Shown here: positions 39,530 through 49,311 of the stretch, one piece after another
Numbering within the stretch: the stretch's first letter is position 1
Layout: the number at the start of each line of letters is the position of its first letter
Source: Deltaproteobacteria bacterium
Lineage (GTDB): Bacteria > Desulfobacterota > Desulfuromonadia > Geobacterales > Pseudopelobacteraceae
NCBI GenBank assembly: GCA_019162745.1
Contig: JAFLLC010000063.1
Coordinates: 56,984-120,983, forward strand
Direction: 5' to 3'
Length of the DNA stretch: 64,000 nucleotides
The notes under the pieces: model-generated
Database searches by the model: none
Told to the model about the DNA's origin: nothing
The model's input: the letters and a program-made list of their open reading frames with translations, nothing else
Program-made: the position numbers and the translations under genes

Positions 39530-40064
39530 GAGCAGCCTCCATATCAATCAAATCGGTACTGCGTCTGGTTAAATTTATATCCACAAGGGCCAATTTAACC
39601 GAGGCGCGCCACAGGTGACAGCGTGTGTCATAAGTGAGGTGAACCGCAAGGTTTTCCGGGCGGCGCTTTGTGTGGATGTATTCAATATGGCCAAAAGCGC
39701 CACATGAAATAATGCCGCTTCGCCCTGAAGTCATAAGGGTAATCCAGTTTATTGGAATCTGGGATATCACACCGGCATCACTCAAGGCCGATTCCAGACT
39801 GATATAGGTGAATTCACCGGCACGCAGTCTGGCGGCAGCATGATACAACAATAATCCCTGTTGATAGTTTACTTTAGGATAGAGATACAAACCACGGCAG
39901 AATCGCGTAAGTATCCCATCTTTTTCAGCCCGACAGACAAGCGCCTTAAACGCACCAGCACCAAGCTCAGGAGTTGCCCCATGCAGGTCGTTCAGGGTGA
40001 ACAGGTAGTGATCTGTGTCTGCAAGCGTCTCCAAAGCACGTGTAAGGGTTTTAATTGGTTGCAT
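39516..40064 (-). CDS. AbiEi-type antitoxin and transcription repressor
   Basis: A 182-residue protein. The N-terminal winged helix-turn-helix region (YLFTLNDLHGA, then LVCRAEKDGILTRFCRGLYL) is followed by an AbiEi C-terminal domain (YISLESALSDAGVISQIP). In characterised AbiE systems AbiEi represses its own promoter and counters AbiEii without a direct complex. Two inverted repeats lie upstream (40081-40131). Confidence 0.85.
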   Translation of the reverse strand: MQPIKTLTRALETLADTDHYLFTLNDLHGATPELGAGAFKALVCRAEKDGILTRFCRGLYLYPKVNYQQGLLLYHAAARLRAGEFTYISLESALSDAGVISQIPINWITLMTSGRSGIISCGAFGHIEYIHTKRRPENLAVHLTYDTRCHLWRASVKLALVDINLTRRSTDLIDMEAAHEFV

Positions 40065-40080
40065 TATTGAAATCCAGTCA

Positions 40081-40131
40081 ACAATAAGTTGTGTTTATTG
40101 TAACTTAATGTGTACATATTGCAAGCAATAT
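40081..40131 (-). promoter_or_regulatory. Two inverted repeats upstream of abiE: candidate AbiEi operators
   Basis: ACAATAA-N7-TTATTGT lies at 40081-40101 and ATATTGC-AA-GCAATAT at 40116-40131. Both are between the AbiEi start (40064) and the divergent pepN. AbiEi proteins are known to bind paired inverted repeats in their own promoters. Confidence 0.5.
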
Positions 40132-40291
40132 AGCCAGAAGTATGTCGGTTTTATAGCGTAGAAATTATGTTGATGGGGGTACGTCATGTTTTCAGTGATA
40201 CGTTTTATGCATGGATTTGCTGACAGATTGTGCTACTTTTAGGCAATTATCTGAGATGCACATCACTATGTAAATTATACAGGAAAATGCC

Positions 40292-42940
40292 ATGACTGAA
40301 GCGACCCATACAACAGTGTATCGTAACGAATACACAGCCCCAAATTATAGTGTTGATAGTATCGATCTCCGTTTTGATCTAGGTGACGAGGTCACCATCG
40401 TTACTTCACGACTGTCACTTCGGGCTGCATATGATACGACATCCGGCATGCGACCACTGGTTCTGAACGGCAAGAACATTGTCCTGCGTGCGTTAACGCT
40501 TGACGGCATAGCTCTTGATCAAGGTTGCTTCAGCGCGACGCCGGAGCTGTTATCGATCAAGGACGTTCCCCCCGCGTTTGTCCTGGAAGTGACAACCGAA
40601 CTTCGCCCTCAGGATAATACGTCCCTTGAGGGGCTTTACCGTTCAGACGGGATGTTCTGCACCCAGTGCGAGGCGGAGGGGTTCCGCGCCATCACCTGGT
40701 ATCCGGATCGCCCCGATGTGCTGACGCTTTTCACGACGACAATCATTGCCGATCGCCTGCAGTATCCGATCCTCCTCTCCAACGGCAATCTCGTGGAACA
40801 GGGTGATTTAGAGGACGGTCGCCACTTTGCGGTCTGGGCCGATCCGTTCAGAAAACCGAGCTATCTGTTCGCCATGGTAGCGGGTGATCTGGTCTGCATC
40901 GAAGACAGTTTCACCACCTGTTCCGGGAGGGATGTGGCGCTGAGGATCTATGTGCACCAGCAGAACAGCGGCAAATGCGGCCATGCCATGCGTTCTCTCA
41001 AAAAGGCGATGCGCTGGGATGAAGAGGTCTACGGCAGGGAGTATGACCTGGATTGCTATATGATCGTGGCGGTGGATGATTTCAATATGGGGGCGATGGA
41101 GAATAAGGGGCTCAATGTGTTCAACTCCTGCTACGTCCTCGCTACTCCGGAAACGGCTACTGACGACGACTATCACGCCATCGAAGAGGTGATCGCCCAC
41201 GAATACTTCCATAACTGGAGCGGCAATCGGGTGACCTGCCGCGACTGGTTCCAGCTCTCATTGAAGGAGGGACTGACTGTCTTCCGCGACCAGGAATTTT
41301 CAGCCGACATGCAGTCGCGCGGGGTGAAACGGATCGAAGACGTGCGGGGTCTCAGGACATCCCAGTTTGCCGAGGATGGGGGCCCGATGGCTCATCCGGT
41401 GCGCCCCGATTCATATATCGAGATCAATAATTTCTATACCGCAACAGTCTACAACAAGGGGGCGGAACTGGTCCGGATGCAGCACACGATGCTCGGCGCA
41501 GAGATGTTCCGCCGTGGCATGGATCTCTATTTTGACCGTTTCGACGGACAGGCGGTGACGGTTGACGACTTTGTGCAGACCATGGCTGAAGCGGGACATA
41601 TAGATCTTAGTCAGTTCTCTCTCTGGTACAGTCAGGCCGGTACCCCGCTGCTTAGCGCTGCTGGTTCCTACAGCCAGGCCGATAAAACCTTTACCATGAA
41701 GATCAGGCAGAGTTGCCTGGCGACTCCCGGTCAGCCGGAAAAAAATCCGCTGCATATTCCTTTAAGTCTCGGTCTGCTGGGCCGCAACGGTGAGGAGTTG
41801 CCGCTGACTTTGGTCGGCGAAGCGCCCACTGCCGAGACGACGCGAATCCTGCATCTCCGCTCTGCGGAGGAGTCATTCTGTTTCACCGGCCTGAACGAAG
41901 AACCGACCCCGGCCCTGCTGCGAGGTTTCTCGGCGCCGGTAAAGCTCGATTATCCATACAGCAATGAACAGCTGACACTGCTGATGAAGTATGAGCCTGA
42001 CCCGTTCTGCCGCTGGGAAGCGGGTCAGCAGTTGGCGGGGCAGACCATTCTCGGCCTGGTTGATGATCTGCAGCGGGGGATTGAGCTGAAGCTCGATTCA
42101 GCCTTTACCGAGGCCTTTCGTGTGTCGCTGGCGAGCGGACACCCTGACCGGGCTTTTCTGGCTGAAATGATGACTCTGCCAACCGAAAAATATCTTGCCG
42201 AACTGGTGCAGGAAGTTGACCCAATGGCGATTCACACAGCCCGACAGTTTGTAATCCGTACTCTTGCAACACGCTTCAGAGATGAATTTACGGCGGTACG
42301 CGCCGGGGGCCTGAGTGAATCCCCTTATACTCCTGATGATGGCCGCTCCGGTGAACGGCGTCTTGGCAACCTCTGTCTTGCGTATCTGACCAGCATCGGT
42401 GATCAAGACAGTATTGACCTCTGTCTGCAACAGTTCCGGCGGGCGGATAATATGACCGACAGCATCGGTGCACTGATGCCGCTCGCTTCATGCGATTGCC
42501 TGGAAAGGCCCGTTCTCCTGGAAAACTTCTACCGTCGCTGGCAGGGGGATCGCCTGGTGGTGGACAAGTGGTTTTCACTTCAGGCTGCATCCACGCTTCC
42601 CGGCACTTTGGGTGAGCTTCAAAAACTGCTGGAACATCCCGCTTTTGAACTGACCAATCCTAACCGTTTCCGCTCACTTGTCGGGGTGTTCAGCCAGAGA
42701 AACCAGGCCCGTTTTCATGATCCGTGCGGCGCTGGTTACCGCTTTCTGACAGATCAGCTGCTGCGGCTGATCCCGGTCAATCCGCAGGTTTCAGCCCGGC
42801 TGCTTGGCCCACTGACGACCTGGAGGCGCTTTGAACCGGGGAGGAGTGCATTGATGCAGCAGCAGTTGCTGCGGATTCAGGCTGTCCCGGACCTGCCTCG
42901 TGATGTGTATGAAGTTGTGACAAAGAGTTTGGCGGGGTGA
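40292..42940 (+). CDS. pepN: Aminopeptidase N (M1 family)
   Basis: A cytoplasmic zinc metallopeptidase removing N-terminal residues from peptides. At 882 residues it is close to the E. coli PepN length. It has the exopeptidase motif GAMENKGLNVF and the zinc motif HEYFHNW with the second Glu in KEGLTVFRDQEF. The C-terminal alpha-helical domain is complete. It is single-gene, on the plus strand. Confidence 0.96.
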   Translation: MTEATHTTVYRNEYTAPNYSVDSIDLRFDLGDEVTIVTSRLSLRAAYDTTSGMRPLVLNGKNIVLRALTLDGIALDQGCFSATPELLSIKDVPPAFVLEVTTELRPQDNTSLEGLYRSDGMFCTQCEAEGFRAITWYPDRPDVLTLFTTTIIADRLQYPILLSNGNLVEQGDLEDGRHFAVWADPFRKPSYLFAMVAGDLVCIEDSFTTCSGRDVALRIYVHQQNSGKCGHAMRSLKKAMRWDEEVYGREYDLDCYMIVAVDDFNMGAMENKGLNVFNSCYVLATPETATDDDYHAIEEVIAHEYFHNWSGNRVTCRDWFQLSLKEGLTVFRDQEFSADMQSRGVKRIEDVRGLRTSQFAEDGGPMAHPVRPDSYIEINNFYTATVYNKGAELVRMQHTMLGAEMFRRGMDLYFDRFDGQAVTVDDFVQTMAEAGHIDLSQFSLWYSQAGTPLLSAAGSYSQADKTFTMKIRQSCLATPGQPEKNPLHIPLSLGLLGRNGEELPLTLVGEAPTAETTRILHLRSAEESFCFTGLNEEPTPALLRGFSAPVKLDYPYSNEQLTLLMKYEPDPFCRWEAGQQLAGQTILGLVDDLQRGIELKLDSAFTEAFRVSLASGHPDRAFLAEMMTLPTEKYLAELVQEVDPMAIHTARQFVIRTLATRFRDEFTAVRAGGLSESPYTPDDGRSGERRLGNLCLAYLTSIGDQDSIDLCLQQFRRADNMTDSIGALMPLASCDCLERPVLLENFYRRWQGDRLVVDKWFSLQAASTLPGTLGELQKLLEHPAFELTNPNRFRSLVGVFSQRNQARFHDPCGAGYRFLTDQLLRLIPVNPQVSARLLGPLTTWRRFEPGRSALMQQQLLRIQAVPDLPRDVYEVVTKSLAG

Positions 42941-43004
42941 AACGGTCGTGCCGGTAACTGGCAGCCTTTGCCTTTGTCCATCGGGGCTTGGGAGCCGGGC
43001 CCCT

Positions 43005-44075
43005 CTAGTAGGTGGTTATTTGTGATTCCCTTACCTGTTGCAGCAGTTTTGTGATGCAATCGGTATGCTCTTTCTGTGTGCCATTAAGGAGTGTCAATGT
43101 TTTAACCACCTCGGGGGAATCACCGTTAAAGTGTTGGAAGATGTTGCGTTCAATCAGAGCCTTTTCAAAATCAGCCATTGCCGTTAGTGCCTGCAGTTCG
43201 GTCAGGCTACCTGTCTCGAGCCTTTTATAAAACTCCCGAAGGTAGGTAATCATGTTGCTGACCGTGTAACTGCGTGTTTTGCCTTCACTGAAGCTAGCCT
43301 TGCCGCTTATACAGGCCTTGTGTAGCTGCTCGATCCAGACGGCATGTTCCATTTCCTCATCCATAAAAGCATGGTAGCTGTCCGCATTGTCAGGAAACAG
43401 TTCGGCGTTTTTTTGGTAGATTGACCCCATTAGTAGCTCCTGCTCTTTGAGCAGATCCAGTATCTTCTGCTGGTATGGTTCAAGTCCGGAGGTGCCTACC
43501 GGCAGGTGAGGTGCTGCTTCTGACTTTTGGCCCGTAATAGCGTTTGTCTCAGAACTGGTGCCGTTGGTGATTTTTATCAGGAGCGTTTCAAGTGAAGCGA
43601 TATGTTCCTGGTCGCTGGACATCATGGCGTTAAAAAGGTTCTGGAATGACGGATCACTAAACTCCGCAATGCAGGAGAGATGAAGTTCGGCCAGTAAATG
43701 TTCAAGCCTGACTGCAAAGTCCAGCGCCTTTATCAGTGGAAGCGGGGTCTGTGTTACCTTGTTAATAGTGATTTGAAGCTTCTTGATAATGTCATCAGCC
43801 TTTTCCTGACTTATCCCTGTGCGTATCTGAAGCCCTTTACGTAATTTCAGGGCAAGACTAAACTGGTCAGCGTGGTTTTGCTCTTCGCGGGCGGTTTTGT
43901 GCCAGAGGCGGACGGCTTCGTCTGAGTCAACATAGGTCTTGGCAAAACAGGTATAGAGATCCCTGCTGAGTAGTTCGATCTCCCTGCATTTTTCCAGTAT
44001 CGTCTGATCTTTGAGCGAAATGCCTCCAATGTTGTTGTCCGGCGTATCTGTAGGCACATGGTCTCCTTTGGACAT
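43005..44075 (-). CDS. Protein with two ferritin-like four-helix domains
   Basis: A 356-residue protein with two tandem rubrerythrin/ferritin-like domains. Domain 1 (about 25-170) carries candidate di-iron ligands in REEQNHADQF, VRLEHLLAELH and DQEHIASLE. Domain 2 (about 205-350) has KEQELLMGSIYQ, DEEMEHAVWIEQL, FEKALIERNIF and QKEHTDCI. There is no signal peptide and no rubredoxin-type Cys4 site. It may store iron or handle peroxide; the function is not established. Confidence 0.65.
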   Translation of the reverse strand: MSKGDHVPTDTPDNNIGGISLKDQTILEKCREIELLSRDLYTCFAKTYVDSDEAVRLWHKTAREEQNHADQFSLALKLRKGLQIRTGISQEKADDIIKKLQITINKVTQTPLPLIKALDFAVRLEHLLAELHLSCIAEFSDPSFQNLFNAMMSSDQEHIASLETLLIKITNGTSSETNAITGQKSEAAPHLPVGTSGLEPYQQKILDLLKEQELLMGSIYQKNAELFPDNADSYHAFMDEEMEHAVWIEQLHKACISGKASFSEGKTRSYTVSNMITYLREFYKRLETGSLTELQALTAMADFEKALIERNIFQHFNGDSPEVVKTLTLLNGTQKEHTDCITKLLQQVRESQITTY

Positions 44076-44199
44076 CGGATACTTCCTTGCCGAATTGTCC
44101 CTGTTTTTTTAACCTGCGATTGATCGATCTGCTCGGGTTTGTTCTTCTATGTCAGCGGAAGAATCCAGTCAATTGACAGATTGTTCTCCGATATCAGCC

Positions 44200-44931
44200 T
44201 CAATAGCGCATGACCCTTCCCAAAAACTGTCGCAGTTCTTTGCTCTTCGGCTCGGCGAACAATTGTTCGGCCGGGCCGTTTTCTACAATCCTTCCGTCAG
44301 CCACAAACAGACAATAATCTGCTGCCGTGCGGGCAAACCCCATATGATGCGTCACCAGCAGCAGGTCTCGTCCCTCGTCGCGCAACTCTCCGATAATATC
44401 CAGCACCTCCGAAGTCATCTCCGGATCGAGCGCAGAGGTCGGTTCATCAAACAGCAGAAAACGCGGCTTGATGGCAATGGCACGGGCGATGGCGATTCGC
44501 TGCTGCTGGCCGCCAGACAGTTGGGCCGGTTTCTTGTCGGCGTGCCCCTCAAGTTGAAAACGTTTCAGGATCGACTCTGCCGCCTCCATCGCTTCGGGAT
44601 GACGGTAGCCGTGGGCCTGTTCCAGCGGCAGCAGGATGTTTTCGAGAGCTGTCAGGTGCGGGAAGAGGTTGAAGGCCTGGAAGACGGTGCCGATGCTGCG
44701 GCGATGGAGCAGCAGACTCGCGTCATCAAACTGCAGCAACTCGCCATCGATGCTCAGCTGTCCGCAATCGGGCCGCTCCAGTCCGGCAATAGTCCGCAGC
44801 AGTGTTGTTTTGCCGCCCCCCGAAGGGCCGATCACAGCCATCGCACGAGTGTCCGGCAGATCGATGGTGATATCATTCAGTACCCGACGCGAGCCGTATG
44901 ATTTCATCAGGTTTTTAAAGCTAAGTTGCAT
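44200..44931 (-). CDS. Polar amino-acid ABC transporter ATPase (system 1)
   Basis: A 243-residue GlnQ/HisP-like ATPase with Walker [12 protein letters not shown], signature [14 protein letters not shown], and Walker [15 protein letters not shown]. It overlaps the permease gene by 11 bp. It powers amino-acid import with the permease at 44921 and the binding protein at 45732. Confidence 0.94.
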   Translation of the reverse strand: MQLSFKNLMKSYGSRRVLNDITIDLPDTRAMAVIGPSGGGKTTLLRTIAGLERPDCGQLSIDGELLQFDDASLLLHRRSIGTVFQAFNLFPHLTALENILLPLEQAHGYRHPEAMEAAESILKRFQLEGHADKKPAQLSGGQQQRIAIARAIAIKPRFLLFDEPTSALDPEMTSEVLDIIGELRDEGRDLLLVTHHMGFARTAADYCLFVADGRIVENGPAEQLFAEPKSKELRQFLGRVMRY

Positions 44932-45715
44932 AGCGGTATTTTTGCTCCAAATAGCGGCTGAACAGCGAAATCGGCAGCGTCAGCAACAGGTAGCCGACCG
45001 CCAGAGGCAGGTAGCTTTCCAGTGTGCTGAAGGTGAAGGCGTTGACCTCCTGTGCGTTGAGGGTGAATTCGCTGACGGCGATGATCGACAGCAGGGAGGA
45101 ATCCTTGATCAGCGAGGCGAACTGGCCGGTCAGCGGCGGCAGGATCCGGCGCACGACCTGCGGGAAGATGACGAAACGGTACGTCTGCAGGCGGGTCAGG
45201 CCGATAGCCGCAGCAGATTCCAGTTGTGACTCGCCGATACTCTCGATGCCGGCCCGAATGATCTCGCTCAGGTAGGCACCGGCGAAGAGCGCCAGCGTCA
45301 GTATCCCGACCGCATAGCGATTGCTGACTCCGACCGCATCCGCTACGACATAGAAAAAAACCAGGATCTGCACCAGAAGCGGCGTGCCACGCACAACTTC
45401 AATATACAGCAGCGACAGATAGCGCAGCGGCAGCAGTCGTGAGCGTCGGGCGAGGGCGAAAAAGACGCTGATCAGCAGGCTGAGGCAGAGTGCGGCAGCC
45501 GAAATCAGCAGTGTCGTCAGCCACCCCTGGAGAAATTTCTGACGGTACTGCCAGACCGCCCCCCAGTTCCAGCCGTACTGAAGCTGGTTGAAAGCGAACC
45601 AGAACAGGACGGAGATCAGAAGAAGTACGGTCGTAAACGCCACAATCCGGGAGAGCAGCGGCGGAGCGCTGCCGTCTTCAGGCTGGCTCAATATCGCTGA
45701 CAGCATGTTACCCAT
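44921..45715 (-). CDS. Polar amino-acid ABC transporter permease (system 1)
   Basis: A 264-residue inner-membrane permease of the HisM/GlnP type. The EAA loop contains ESAAAIGLTRLQTYRFVIFP, and EVVRGTPLLVQILVFFYV is a family hallmark. One extra N-terminal membrane segment precedes the core. It is the middle gene of the system 1 operon. Confidence 0.93.
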   Translation of the reverse strand: MGNMLSAILSQPEDGSAPPLLSRIVAFTTVLLLISVLFWFAFNQLQYGWNWGAVWQYRQKFLQGWLTTLLISAAALCLSLLISVFFALARRSRLLPLRYLSLLYIEVVRGTPLLVQILVFFYVVADAVGVSNRYAVGILTLALFAGAYLSEIIRAGIESIGESQLESAAAIGLTRLQTYRFVIFPQVVRRILPPLTGQFASLIKDSSLLSIIAVSEFTLNAQEVNAFTFSTLESYLPLAVGYLLLTLPISLFSRYLEQKYRYAT

Positions 45716-45731
45716 AGGCGATCCTTTACAT

Positions 45732-46550
45732 CTACAGGAAGAACGGATAACCGAGTTTTTTGAACTGTTCCTTCTGCTCTTTCAGCCAGCGGTCCCCCAG
45801 GCGCTCAAAACCGCCCTGCGCACGATATTCTTTCAGGAAGGCATTGACGCGTGACTTGAGTGGCTGGTTCCCTTTACGGATGCCGACCGCCCATGCTTCC
45901 CGCTGGAACGGTTCCAGCAGCGCCCTGGTTGTCTGCTGGTTGCGCTGCCAGTTGCTGTAGGTTGACATCTGGTCATAGATAAAGGCGTCGGCCTTTCCCT
46001 GCACCACCTCCAGTACTGCTGCGGACTCTTTGTCCAGTACCAGGACGCGGGCGTGTTTCATCTTTTTGCTGGCATAGTTGTGGCCGGTGGTACCTTTTTT
46101 GACAGCGACCGTCATACCGGCCTTGTCCAGATCGGCAATCCCCTGAATTAAAGAGGCCTTGCGCACCAGCAGGCAGAGTCCGGTCTGCAGATAAGGGTCG
46201 GAAAAATCAATCGACCGGGCCCGCTCCGGCGTGGCGGTCATTGATGAAATGATCAGATCGATCTTCCCGGTTTTGAGCGAGGGGATCAGGCCGTCATAGG
46301 TGATGTTCCGGATTTCAACTTTCATTCCCAACGCTGCGCCGAGTGCCTTGGCGAGATCTACGCTGACGCCGCTCGGCCGCCCCTTGGTGTCAGTCATCTC
46401 AAAAGGTGGATAAGCCAGCTCCATCCCGACCGTCAGTGTCCCCTTGCCGGCAGCGCCGGCGGAGTTGTAAGCGGCGGTACAGAAAAGTAGAACTGTCAAA
46501 AAAAAGATGGTACCTCGAAAAACCGGATGCGAAAAAGTTCCTGTTCTCAT
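45732..46550 (-). CDS. Periplasmic amino-acid-binding protein (system 1)
   Basis: A 272-residue family 3 solute-binding protein. It has a signal peptide (about residues 1-33), then LTVGMELAYPPFEMTDTKGR and VDLAKALGAALG, which are typical of Arg/Gln/His binders. The exact ligand cannot be read from the sequence. GGAGGG precedes the start. It is the first gene of the three-gene operon. Confidence 0.93.
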   Translation of the reverse strand: MRTGTFSHPVFRGTIFFLTVLLFCTAAYNSAGAAGKGTLTVGMELAYPPFEMTDTKGRPSGVSVDLAKALGAALGMKVEIRNITYDGLIPSLKTGKIDLIISSMTATPERARSIDFSDPYLQTGLCLLVRKASLIQGIADLDKAGMTVAVKKGTTGHNYASKKMKHARVLVLDKESAAVLEVVQGKADAFIYDQMSTYSNWQRNQQTTRALLEPFQREAWAVGIRKGNQPLKSRVNAFLKEYRAQGGFERLGDRWLKEQKEQFKKLGYPFFL

Positions 46551-46621
46551 ATGTTATCCCTCCTTTTTGAAGTTTTGCTAATATAGCGCAAAGCCGGAAC
46601 GGATTCAAGCTCACTGTCGGT

Positions 46622-47398
46622 TTACAGGAGGCGGTTCAGAAACCCCCTGATCCGCTCGTTATCCTGCGCTATGCTGAAGAGCTCGTCAGGCGTCCCCTGG
46701 GCCAGAAAATTCCCCGACTCCATAAAAATAACCCGGTCAGCCAGTTCCCGTGCGAAGCCCATGTGATGGGTAACAATAATCATGGTCATGCCTTCATCCG
46801 CCAGGGTGTGGATGGTATCGAATACTTCGCCGACCAACTCAGGGTCAAGGGCCGACGTCGGCTCGTCGAACAGCATCAGCTTGGGCCGCATGGCCAGGGC
46901 GCGTGCAATTGCCACCCGCTGTTTCTGCCCGCCGGAAAGGGTGGCGGGAAATACGTCGCGCTTATCGGCCAACCCTACTTTTTCCAGTATGTCAACGGCG
47001 ATAGAACGAGCTTCTTCGGCTGATTTACGCTGTACGGTCAATGGTCCTTCCATCACGTTGCCGAGTACGGTCATATGCGGGAAAAGATGGAAATGCTGGA
47101 AGACCATGCCGATCTCGGCCCGCAGAGCACTGATCGCCTGGGGGCGGTCCGGATGACGTTTGCCGCTGCGCATTACATACCCGACTTCACGACCTTCAAA
47201 ACAAATGGTTCCCTCCTCAATTTCTTCCAGCAGGTTAATCGCCCGCAGCAGCGTGGATTTACCGGAACCGGAGGGGCCGATGATGACAAGCTTTTCGCCT
47301 GGTGAAACTTCCAGGTTGACTCCGTTAACCGCCGTCAGCTCTTTGAATCGTTTGGTGATGTTCTCCAGTTTCAGGAGTGGTTGATTAGCGATGCTCAT
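46622..47398 (-). CDS. Polar amino-acid ABC transporter ATPase (system 2)
   Basis: A 258-residue GlnQ-like ATPase with Walker A GPSGSGKSTLLR, signature LSGGQKQRVAIARA, and Walker [15 protein letters not shown]. It overlaps the permease gene by 14 bp. It is a paralogue of the system 1 ATPase 2 kb away. Confidence 0.94.
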   Translation of the reverse strand: MSIANQPLLKLENITKRFKELTAVNGVNLEVSPGEKLVIIGPSGSGKSTLLRAINLLEEIEEGTICFEGREVGYVMRSGKRHPDRPQAISALRAEIGMVFQHFHLFPHMTVLGNVMEGPLTVQRKSAEEARSIAVDILEKVGLADKRDVFPATLSGGQKQRVAIARALAMRPKLMLFDEPTSALDPELVGEVFDTIHTLADEGMTMIIVTHHMGFARELADRVIFMESGNFLAQGTPDELFSIAQDNERIRGFLNRLL

Positions 47399-48395
47399 AG
47401 ATCCCCGCCCGATACTCTATCTTTTCGAAGATAAAGGTGAATATTGTCGTCAGCACCAGGTAGATAACCGCCGCCAAGGCCAGTGCCGTGATGTTGAAAT
47501 AGGTGTTGAAGAGCTGGTCGGCTGAGCGCATCAGTTCGACCATGGCGATGGTTGAAACAAGGGCTGTATCCTTGATCAGGGCGATAAACTCGTTGCCGAT
47601 GGGTGGCATAAGGCGCTTGTAGGTCTGGGGGATAATTACCCGCCGCATGGCCTGGCTGTAGCTCATGCCGATGGCTTTGGCCGCCTCCATCTGACCGTGA
47701 TCGATGCTCTGGATTGCACCACGGATGATCTCTCCCAGATAGGCCGAGTAGTTCAGGCCAAGACCGATAACTGCCGCGGTAAACGGCGGCAGGGTGATGC
47801 CGAGTGAGGGGAGGCCGTAATAAATGAAAAACAGTTGCAGAAGGAGAGGGGTGCCGCGGAAGAACCAGATAATGAACCAGCATGTTCCTGAAACCGGCCG
47901 CAGGGTGCTGATGCGCCCCAGTGCAATCAGCAGCCCACCCAGAGGTGAAACCAGCATGGTGCAGAGCACCAGCATAAGTGTCATGAGTGCGCCTTTGGCC
48001 AAGGAGGGCAAGAAACGCAGGGTGTCGGACAGGACGGTGTGCCAGCCGGGTTTTAGTTGATCTCTCAATGCCGCGACGAAGTTACGGGCTTCGCTGTTGT
48101 CGGGGAAGAGTATCAGGACTTCCTGACAGTCGGCGATTGCACTGTCGGTGTTCTCCTGTGCGGCATGGATACGGGCGGCCTGCATGCGGCTTGAGACAAA
48201 TGGTCCGGCCTCTTCACCGGCTGCAGGGGTTGGAACCTGTCTGAGCAGAGTTAATGCGCCGTCCAAATCACCCAGGGCCATCAGGTCGCTGGACTGGCGA
48301 AAGAGCTGGTCGTAATCTACCGCGCCAAGACAGTTCCCGGCTAGCGTACATAAAAAAAGCAGGGCCACAAAGGCCCTGCTGACTAGATATATCAT
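47385..48395 (-). CDS. Amino-acid ABC permease with exported TPR-like N-terminal extension (system 2)
   Basis: A 336-residue protein. The first about 110 residues are a signal-like segment (VALLFLCTLAGNCLGA) followed by two helical TPR-like repeats (DLMALGDLDGALTLLRQVP, then DNTDS-type and ADCQEVLILFPDNSEARNF). A normal HisM-type permease follows, with FRGTPLLLQLFFIYYG and the EAA loop AKAIGMSYSQAMRRVIIPQT. Most such permeases lack the extension. The ATG at 48395 fits AAGG better than the upstream GTG. Confidence 0.88.
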   Translation of the reverse strand: MIYLVSRAFVALLFLCTLAGNCLGAVDYDQLFRQSSDLMALGDLDGALTLLRQVPTPAAGEEAGPFVSSRMQAARIHAAQENTDSAIADCQEVLILFPDNSEARNFVAALRDQLKPGWHTVLSDTLRFLPSLAKGALMTLMLVLCTMLVSPLGGLLIALGRISTLRPVSGTCWFIIWFFRGTPLLLQLFFIYYGLPSLGITLPPFTAAVIGLGLNYSAYLGEIIRGAIQSIDHGQMEAAKAIGMSYSQAMRRVIIPQTYKRLMPPIGNEFIALIKDTALVSTIAMVELMRSADQLFNTYFNITALALAAVIYLVLTTIFTFIFEKIEYRAGIYEHR

Positions 48396-48410
48396 CGAAA
48401 CCTTCACGTA

Positions 48411-49202
48411 TTAAAATTTCTTCGGGTTGGTAAGGTCTTCCGCAAACCACTTGCGTGATATTTTGGCCATGGCGCCATCCTTGACCATCTTGTCAAGGGT
48501 CTGCTGTACTTTTTTACGCAGATCTGTGTCATCTTTGCGGAAAGCAACGCCAAAAGGCTCTTTGCTGATCATGCCGGGGATGATTTTGAACTTGCCGGGG
48601 CGTTTGGCGATCATGTCACGACCGGTGACATTGTCAACCACGACCACATCGATGCGGCCGGCTTCAAGGTCAAGCAGAGCCTTGGGATAGTCCCCGTATT
48701 CTTTTAATTCGGTTGGCGCATTGGCCAGTTTCTTGACAGCTTCGATGCCTGATGAACCCTTTTGGGTGCCGGCTTTGTAGTTTTTGAGAGCCTTGAGACT
48801 TTTGAAGCGTTTATCCTTGAAATTCACGATAGCGATCTGGCCGTCCATTATATAGGGTTTGCTGAAGGCTACCTGTTTGGCACGCTCTTCGGTGATGGTC
48901 ATGCCGTTCCAGATGCAGTCGAATTTTTTGGCATCAAGGGAGTGGATTACTCCGTCCCAGGCGGTCGGCTGCCACTCGATCTTGATACCGAGCCGTTTGC
49001 CGACTTCTTCAGCTGCGTCGATATCAAAGCCGACCAGTTTGCCGTCAGCCTGCCGGTAGCCCATTGGTGGGAAAGAGTCATCAAGACCGATCATGAGTTT
49101 ACCATCTTTTTTAACCTTGTCCCATGAACCGTCACCGGCAAAGGCGGTAACGGCAAACAGTGACATAACGAGGCACGACAACAGCAGCAGCAATTTCTTC
49201 AT
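48411..49202 (-). CDS. Periplasmic amino-acid-binding protein (system 2)
   Basis: A 263-residue family 3 binding protein. It has a signal peptide (MKKLLLLLSCLVMSLFAVTAFA), then LMIGLDDSFPPMGYRQADGK and GFDIDAAEEVGKRLGIKIEW. I chose the ATG at 49202, 9 bases after AAGGAG; a longer frame upstream is not supported. It is followed directly by its permease and ATPase. Confidence 0.94.
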   Translation of the reverse strand: MKKLLLLLSCLVMSLFAVTAFAGDGSWDKVKKDGKLMIGLDDSFPPMGYRQADGKLVGFDIDAAEEVGKRLGIKIEWQPTAWDGVIHSLDAKKFDCIWNGMTITEERAKQVAFSKPYIMDGQIAIVNFKDKRFKSLKALKNYKAGTQKGSSGIEAVKKLANAPTELKEYGDYPKALLDLEAGRIDVVVVDNVTGRDMIAKRPGKFKIIPGMISKEPFGVAFRKDDTDLRKKVQQTLDKMVKDGAMAKISRKWFAEDLTNPKKF

Positions 49203-49311
49203 GAAGTTCATCTCCTTAAACCAAGATATGGTAAAACGGCCAAAAGTATTCCAGAAAAGGTCAGACCAGTCAAGGCATATTGCTTGATGCATAAAACGGA
49301 GTTGCCTGGAG

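Noticed and set aside
44149..44901. 250-residue plus-strand frame antisense to the ABC ATPase
   Set aside because: Antisense to a gene with all Walker and signature motifs; no ribosome site.
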